Of a stretch of DNA of 64,000 nucleotides, positions 58,977-64,000 are shown in pieces. Numbering within the stretch: the first letter of the stretch is position 1; each line of letters starts with the position of its first letter. The stretch spans positions 6,200,001 to 6,264,000 of the forward strand of contig JAGPXD010000001.1 in assembly GCA_020746995.1 (NCBI GenBank), written 5' to 3'. The notes under the pieces are model-generated. The model was not told the origin of the DNA. It made no database searches and saw nothing but the letters and a program-made list of their open reading frames with translations. The DNA comes from Plectosphaerella cucumerina (lineage: Eukaryota > Ascomycota > Sordariomycetes > Glomerellales > Plectosphaerellaceae). The translations under genes were made by a program, and so were the position numbers.

Positions 58977-60813
58977 CTAATACGCGTAGAAGACAGTTGT
59001 CTCGTCGTTGGAGCGCCTGATTCGGCGGTTCTCGCGCATCAACATCCACCGCATTACCCAGGCCAACATGGCAGATGTCGCTGAGAAAGCAGCGCTGCTC
59101 GACATGGCGATGGTGTATCGGGGTGCGTCAGAGGTGGGCCAGAGATACTGAGATGGTCAGCTTGAGGTTCAACCAAACCAAGGCCAACTTACAGGTGTAT
59201 AGATTGGGCCCAAGGCAGCAACTGTGTTCACTGTATCATTGAGTTAGCAAGTCCATCTCGCGAGTCGTTGCTCACGTGGCTCCAAGTCATATGATGGACC
59301 CCCATGACTCTCCACTCAGCTTTCTGGGGGTGACGAAAGACGTCGGGGTAACAGACCGATTGCAAGCGCACATGCCCTCTTTTCCTTGGTCTGGCCGCAA
59401 GTGCTCGAGACCCAGCCTGATTTTGAGGTCAGAACTGCAGCAAAAGACTCAGCGGAATGGACCTACCCAAGATAACAGAGTTGACCGCGTAGACGCCGGA
59501 AGCAAAGGTACACATGGCGAAGTAGCGAGCGCCGACGTTCATAGTCGTGCAGGCCACGATGAAACCAATGACGGCGACGATCTTGGCGACAGTGATGTGC
59601 CACGTACGTTCGTTCATCCGACCTGTCATCATTGTCAGTGCGTGGATCAATGATTGAAGAAAGACTACATACCGGAGTTGGCGGCCCAGAGAATTGAGAT
59701 GATGCCGGATATGATGTACGGGGGGCAAGTCAGGGCCAGCGTCGTGTTGCGATCATAGCCAAGCGTCTGCAAGATGTCAACACCAAGAAATCCACTTCAC
59801 CAACCATCGACAGGACTTACCTGAACAATCGTCGGGAAAAAGTTCTTGAAGCCGGAAGCCGCCATATGGAAATGCTGCATCGCGACCAGCACCCAGAGTC
59901 GCGGATCTCTCACTGCATCCCACAGCCCCGACCATGTCGTCGTGTTCTCCCTGATCTCAACCGTATCAACCGCAACACGATCATGGGCCAACTGCCTCTC
60001 CTCCGGTGTCAGCCAGCGGGTATTGATAGGCTCGTCCGGTAGGATGAAAGCAGCGGCAACGGACAAGGCGAAAGTCAGGATGCCCTGGATGATGAACAGC
60101 CAGCGCCAGCCCGACAACCCTGCGACGCCGCTCATCTTGAATACACCGATGGCGATGAGGCCTGCAAAGGCGGTGCCGCAGATATTTCCTGTAAAGAGGA
60201 TGGAGATACGGGTGGCAATCTCCTTGCGCGTGTAGAAGATGCTGAGCATGTAGAGGGCGCCGGGGTAGAACGGGGCTTCGGTCACGCCGAGGAAGAAGCG
60301 GGTCAGGAGGAGTCCTTTGAAATCGTGAGAGATGGCGGTGAGGGTGCTGACGACAGCCCAAAGGGCCATTGCGCCGGACATGAAGAGGGAGGGACGGATT
60401 CTGGTGATGAGCATGTCTGGCTTACCGTTAGGCGTGTCTCAAGAGGGAGAGGGGGAGTTTGACGTACTGCTGGGGATCTGGCCGAGGATGTATCCGACGA
60501 AGAGAATCGATACGGAGGTCTGGTACTCTGTGGAAGTAAGTCCGAGCTCTTTTTCCATACCGTCGAGTCGCGCGACGGTGATGGCGTTGCGGTCGAGGTA
60601 GTTGAACCAGTACATCAACCACAATGTCGGGAGCATGATCCAGTCAATCTTCCTCACGAGACGGATTTCTGTAGGGTCGGTCTTCTTGCGAGACCCATAG
60701 GCGTCGATGTCTTGGTCGGGGAGGCCAGGCTTTTTAGTTTCTTCGGCATGATAGGTGACTCCCTTTTCCTCGGTGTCGAGGGGGGCGACATCGTTCTGGT
60801 TGGTTGGGGACAT
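58977..60813 (-). CDS. MFS allantoate-permease-like transporter (Dal5 / anion:cation symporter family)
   Basis: Seven exons fit: 60813..60468, 60416..59821, 59766..59673, 59622..59467, 59416..59357, 59230..59193 and 59147..58977. They total 1,461 bases, coding 486 residues. The family motifs are RLVRKIDWIMLPTLWLMYW, YLDRNAITVARLDGMEKELG, LFVGYILGQIPSN, GVTEAPFYPGALYMLSIFYT, GWRWLFIIQGILTF and, across the small exons, GWVSSTCGQTKEKRACALAI then VNTVAALGPIYTPYLWP. The 60-base and 38-base exons were found only by following this conserved stretch. Dal5-type proteins carry allantoate, dipeptides, tartrate-like acids or vitamin anions. The divergent neighbour is an organic-acid-type fusion enzyme, so an organic anion is a reasonable but unproven guess. 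Confidence 0.93.
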
Positions 60814-61966
60814 GATGAGAGGAGGTGTGTGTTAGGGACTAGAGATGCGATGAGAGGAAGGCATGGCCAAGATCGAATCTCCTGATGGGAGATGTGCCCG
60901 TGTTATGAAGTGCTGCTGATGGTGCTGGTCGACATGGTGAGCTGGTCGTGGTGTCTGATACCCCAGACTTCCCCAGACTCCAGCCCCGCGGAGGACAGGG
61001 ACCAGGTGCCTCAGCGGCGAGTCGTCGCGGGTCTGAAGGTTCCCCGACGCTAGGTTGGTTGTAGCGCTTGCTTAGGGGTTCGGCAATGGACGGCGAGGGC
61101 AAAGGGCGGGTGTCTCGGGACCCTCGCGGATGGTAGCGGCTACTTCAGGTCTGGAAGTGCTCTTCGATGGTTGTCCTTGAGTATCCGGGGGCTGGAAACG
61201 TGCTGGGGCAGCTATCAAACCGGGAAGTCAGCACGATGACTTCCGTTTCTGGATGGCCTTGAAGTGATTCGATGGTGTTGCCGCCCTAGCGATACTTGGG
61301 AAGAGGGGCTCAAACACAATTGATAGGAATGATGGGACGATTTGTCTGTGACAGAGATCTGGGTACGTCTTTAAGGCAGGCGGGGTTGACAACGCCTGCT
61401 CATGGATGCCAGTGACGCAGAATTATTCCAGCACATATCGTCGATGACTTGTACAACTCACTTCGTGCCAGAGGCACCACATGCCACCCTCGAACTTTCA
61501 CATTCTCGAATTTACATGGATTTCTTCTTGGAGGATGTCAATCGAGTGCCCTTTCAAAACCATTCCGTCTCAACACCAACGCAATCCATCGCGATGGATC
61601 CCCGGGCCATCACCAGCCGTCAGCTCTTCAGGTCCCCCCTTGTCCAATCACCCCTCATGAATTACCTATCGCTCAAGCCATATTTCTCCGGCCGCCGATT
61701 TCCCCGGATCAGGTCCACAATCGCGCAGCCAGAATGCGGGGTGGTGATGTCGTCCCGGCAAAGGCCGGATAAGACCGTAAAGCTCCGGCATCACGACCCG
61801 TGGCTCAGGGGGCGAAGACTCCACCAGCACATCGGCACCACTGCGTCCCAGCACATGTCGAGCACGCAAAGATGTTCCGATGTCGGATGAGATCAGGGCT
61901 GTTACAAGTCGCTGATTTTCCCTTCGATGGCAGAGGATGACGGGTTTCTCCTCAACATCAACAGCC
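60814..61966. promoter_or_regulatory. divergent promoter between transporter and LeuB-LeuC fusion gene
   Basis: 1.15 kb between the starts of two divergent genes. The reading frames inside (for example 61402..61890, plus) show no known domain and are probably chance. Shared control of the pair is possible, but no binding site was recognised. Confidence 0.5.
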
Positions 61967-64000
61967 ATGGCTTCACCAACACCCCAGACGAACTTACGTG
62001 TGGCCGTGCTTCCAGGCGACGGTCTTGGTCCTGAACTGGCTTCCTGCGCCGAGCGAATCTTCTCTCTCATTCAGAATGTCCGCCGTACCGTCACTTTCGA
62101 CATCTCTCGACACGACTTTGGCGGCGTTGCCATCGCTGCGGTGGGCGAGGCCCTGCCCCCATCAACCCTCGACGCGTGCCGGGACGCAGATGCCGTCCTC
62201 GTATGCGGCTGCGGAGACGCCAGATTCGGCGTCGAGCCGGAAATGGGCCTCCTTGCACTGAGGAAACAGCTCAATGGTGCCGCCAACATTCGCCCTGTCA
62301 GCTTCCCTTCATCAGAGCTCGCGCAGAGGAGCGCGTACAAGGCCGACCTTGTCGAGAACCTCGACATCACCTTCTTCCGAGACCTTACCAGCGGGGTCTA
62401 CTATGGCGAGAGAAGGAAGGCAACGGAAGAGAACAGAAGCGCCCTCGACACGATACCCTATGATCAAGAGACTATCGAGAACCTTGCCCGCCTGGCTGGA
62501 GCATATGCAATGCGCTCGAGTCCCCCGAAACCGGTTCACTCGGTGGACAAGTACAACGTCATGGCCACCTCGCGCCTATGGAGATCTGTCGTCACGAATG
62601 TCTTTGCAAAGGAGTTTCCACGAGTTCCTCTTCGACATGTCCTGGTCGACACTGCATCCATGCTCCTTGCCTCGGACCCCCTCTCTCTGAACGGCATCAT
62701 CCTTACCGAGAACATGTTCGGCGACATTCTCTCAGACCAGGCCGGAGGTATCACAAACTCCACCGACTTACTTGCTTCGGCAGCAGTCCCTACAACACCT
62801 ACTGCTATCCGCTGCCGTGGAATCTTCGAGCCGATGAACCTCAAAGGCAACGGCACCCTCGTCAATCCCCTGGGAATCATCCAGGCCGTGGCACACATGC
62901 TAGATCTCTCCTTCGGCCTGCATGAAGAAGCCGACGCTCTCTCCAAAGCCATCCGACGCACCCTCGATCCCATCGAGCTCGTTGGCTCCGACTGTCGCAC
63001 CGTCGACCTCGGCGGCAAGGCTTCAGCCAATGAATTCATGGACACCCTCCTCCACAATCTCGACTACTACCTCGAAGCCGTCAACTCCGCCGAAGCCGCA
63101 GGCGAGCGCGTCGTCGCCTCCCCCGCCGACTCGGGCATCTTCATGCCCCCCTCTCCCGGCCAGCGTCCCATGGGCGTCATCGAGAAGATCCTCACACACG
63201 CCGGCATCGGGCTCAAGACCCCAGAGGTGCGACCGGGTGACATGATCTGCGTCCGCGTCGACTGGACCATCACCTCCGAACTCCTGTGGGCAGGCATGGA
63301 AAAGACATACGACCAGATGGGCCGCCCGAGACCCTATCGCAATGACCGCCTCTGGCTTGCTGTTGACCACACCGTTGACCCTCGCACGAATGACCGCCCT
63401 CGCCAGCAGGGCCTTATGGCCAAGGCGGAGAAGTTTCGTCGCGAGGCGAAGATCATTGACTTCCTCCCTGCCAACACAAGCATTATGCATACGGACTTCA
63501 CCCGTGAAAGGGCCCAGCCAGGTCGCATCGTCGTCGGCAGCGACTCGCACACCTGCTCGAGCGGCTCCATGGGCTCCTTGGCCGTCGGATTCGGCGCAGC
63601 AGATGTCGTCATGCCCATGGTAACGGGCGAGACTTGGTTTCGCGCCCCAGAGGTCTGTCGCATCAACTTCGTCGGCGCTCTCGCCTTTGGTGTCGGCGGA
63701 AAGGACGTCATTCTGCACATCCTCGGACTTTTCAAGCGCAACACCATCGCCTTCCAGAGGGCAGTTGAGTACGGCGGGCCCGGCCTTGCGGAGCTATCAA
63801 TGGACGCGCGGTTTGCGATCGCCAACATGACGACTGAGTTTGGCGGCATGGGTGCGTGCTTCGAGGCAGACGGGGCTACGGCGTCGTGGATCGCCGGCCG
63901 GCAACACCCTCAACATCGCGAGGGCGGGCTGTACTTCCGCGCAGACCCAGACGCGCAGTACGCTGAAGAGAGAACCATTAACCTGTCCGAGGTCAAGGTG
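61967..64000 (+). CDS. isopropylmalate dehydrogenase-like domain fused to aconitase/isopropylmalate dehydratase-like domain, truncated by window end
   Basis: A single open frame of at least 678 codons runs off the right edge with no stop or intron. The start MASPTPQTNLRVAVLPGDGL (context AGCCATGGC) leads into a decarboxylating-dehydrogenase domain of the IMDH type. Its motifs are GDGLGPELA, SGVYYGERR, VDKYNVMATSRLW (catalytic Lys), VLVDTASMLLASDP and TENMFGDILSDQAGG. After about residue 360 an aconitase-like large-subunit domain begins (HAGIGLKTPEVRPGDMI, AVDHTVDP, IMHTDFTRERAQPGR, VGSDSHTCSSGSMGSLAVGF, which includes the first Fe-S-ligand-type Cys). It continues at the window end. In leucine and similar chain-elongation pathways these are the isomerase (LeuC) and dehydrogenase (LeuB), here in reverse order on one chain. 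Housekeeping LEU1/LEU2 are separate, so a specialised-metabolism or catabolic role is inferred. Confidence 0.88.
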   Translation, partial: MASPTPQTNLRVAVLPGDGLGPELASCAERIFSLIQNVRRTVTFDISRHDFGGVAIAAVGEALPPSTLDACRDADAVLVCGCGDARFGVEPEMGLLALRKQLNGAANIRPVSFPSSELAQRSAYKADLVENLDITFFRDLTSGVYYGERRKATEENRSALDTIPYDQETIENLARLAGAYAMRSSPPKPVHSVDKYNVMATSRLWRSVVTNVFAKEFPRVPLRHVLVDTASMLLASDPLSLNGIILTENMFGDILSDQAGGITNSTDLLASAAVPTTPTAIRCRGIFEPMNLKGNGTLVNPLGIIQAVAHMLDLSFGLHEEADALSKAIRRTLDPIELVGSDCRTVDLGGKASANEFMDTLLHNLDYYLEAVNSAEAAGERVVASPADSGIFMPPSPGQRPMGVIEKILTHAGIGLKTPEVRPGDMICVRVDWTITSELLWAGMEKTYDQMGRPRPYRNDRLWLAVDHTVDPRTNDRPRQQGLMAKAEKFRREAKIIDFLPANTSIMHTDFTRERAQPGRIVVGSDSHTCSSGSMGSLAVGFGAADVVMPMVTGETWFRAPEVCRINFVGALAFGVGGKDVILHILGLFKRNTIAFQRAVEYGGPGLAELSMDARFAIANMTTEFGGMGACFEADGATASWIAGRQHPQHREGGLYFRADPDAQYAEERTINLSEVKV

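Noticed and set aside
59231..59466. Single 236-base intron in the Dal5-type gene
   Set aside because: The stretch contains a 60-base in-phase exon (59357..59416) with good splice borders that codes for the conserved GWVSSTCGQTKEKR segment.
61402..61890. 162-codon frame in the transporter/fusion-gene promoter
   Set aside because: No domain or homology recognised; sits inside a region expected to be a divergent promoter.
61927..61966. ATG at 61927 as an alternative start of the LeuB-LeuC fusion
   Set aside because: It is in a different frame from the dehydrogenase motifs; ATG at 61967 has good context and leads directly into the LPGDG motif.

Overview
The window is nuclear DNA of a filamentous ascomycete (Pezizomycotina, most likely Sordariomycetes). 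The reasons are GC-rich genes split by short GT-AG introns (about 48-80 bases), proteins close to N. crassa and Fusarium/Colletotrichum types, and secreted proteins of the kind found in plant- or host-associated fungi. The genus cannot be named from the sequence alone. About 23 protein-coding genes can be supported. I saw no rRNA, tRNA, transposon or CRISPR array. Most exon joins below were derived by hand: GT-AG borders with matching phase and continuous family motifs.

Layout. 0-8 kb: the 3' part of an OTU1 deubiquitinase, a seven-exon formamidase, a DUF3176-type membrane protein and a UsgS-like membrane protein. 8-13 kb: the peroxisome inheritance protein INP1 and an unrecognised acidic protein. 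13.5-20 kb: a divergent pair of secreted cell-wall genes, one a LysM plus double chitin-binding protein, the other a NucA/NucB nuclease fused to a GH55 beta-1,3-glucanase whose frame is broken three times. 20-25 kb: a small membrane protein with one frame break, an RTA1-family protein and a disordered Pro/Ser-rich protein. 25-31 kb: a gene-poor stretch, a possible small Cys-rich secreted protein, a GliT-like flavin disulfide oxidoreductase and a mitochondrial carrier. 31-40 kb: RAD54 and two convergent MFS transporters. 40-45 kb: a 1,601-residue secreted collagen-like protein. 46.7-56 kb: alpha-COP and UGGT, divergent from a 0.74 kb shared promoter. 57-61 kb: a secreted intradiol dioxygenase and an allantoate-permease-family MFS. 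62-64 kb: the start of a LeuB-LeuC fusion enzyme that runs off the window.

How the genes fit together. The housekeeping genes (alpha-COP, UGGT, RAD54, INP1, OTU1) are intact and unclustered. The accessory genes concern the cell surface and secretion (LysM/CBM18, NucA-GH55, collagen-like protein, dioxygenase) or transport and specialised metabolism (three MFS proteins, RTA1, GliT-like enzyme, LeuB-LeuC fusion). The most unusual items are the LeuB-LeuC fusion beside a divergent organic-anion transporter, the NucA-GH55 fusion, and the collagen-like wall protein. Five apparent single-base frame breaks fall in three accessory genes between 3.7 and 21.1 kb and none was noticed elsewhere. They may be true decay or base-calling errors.
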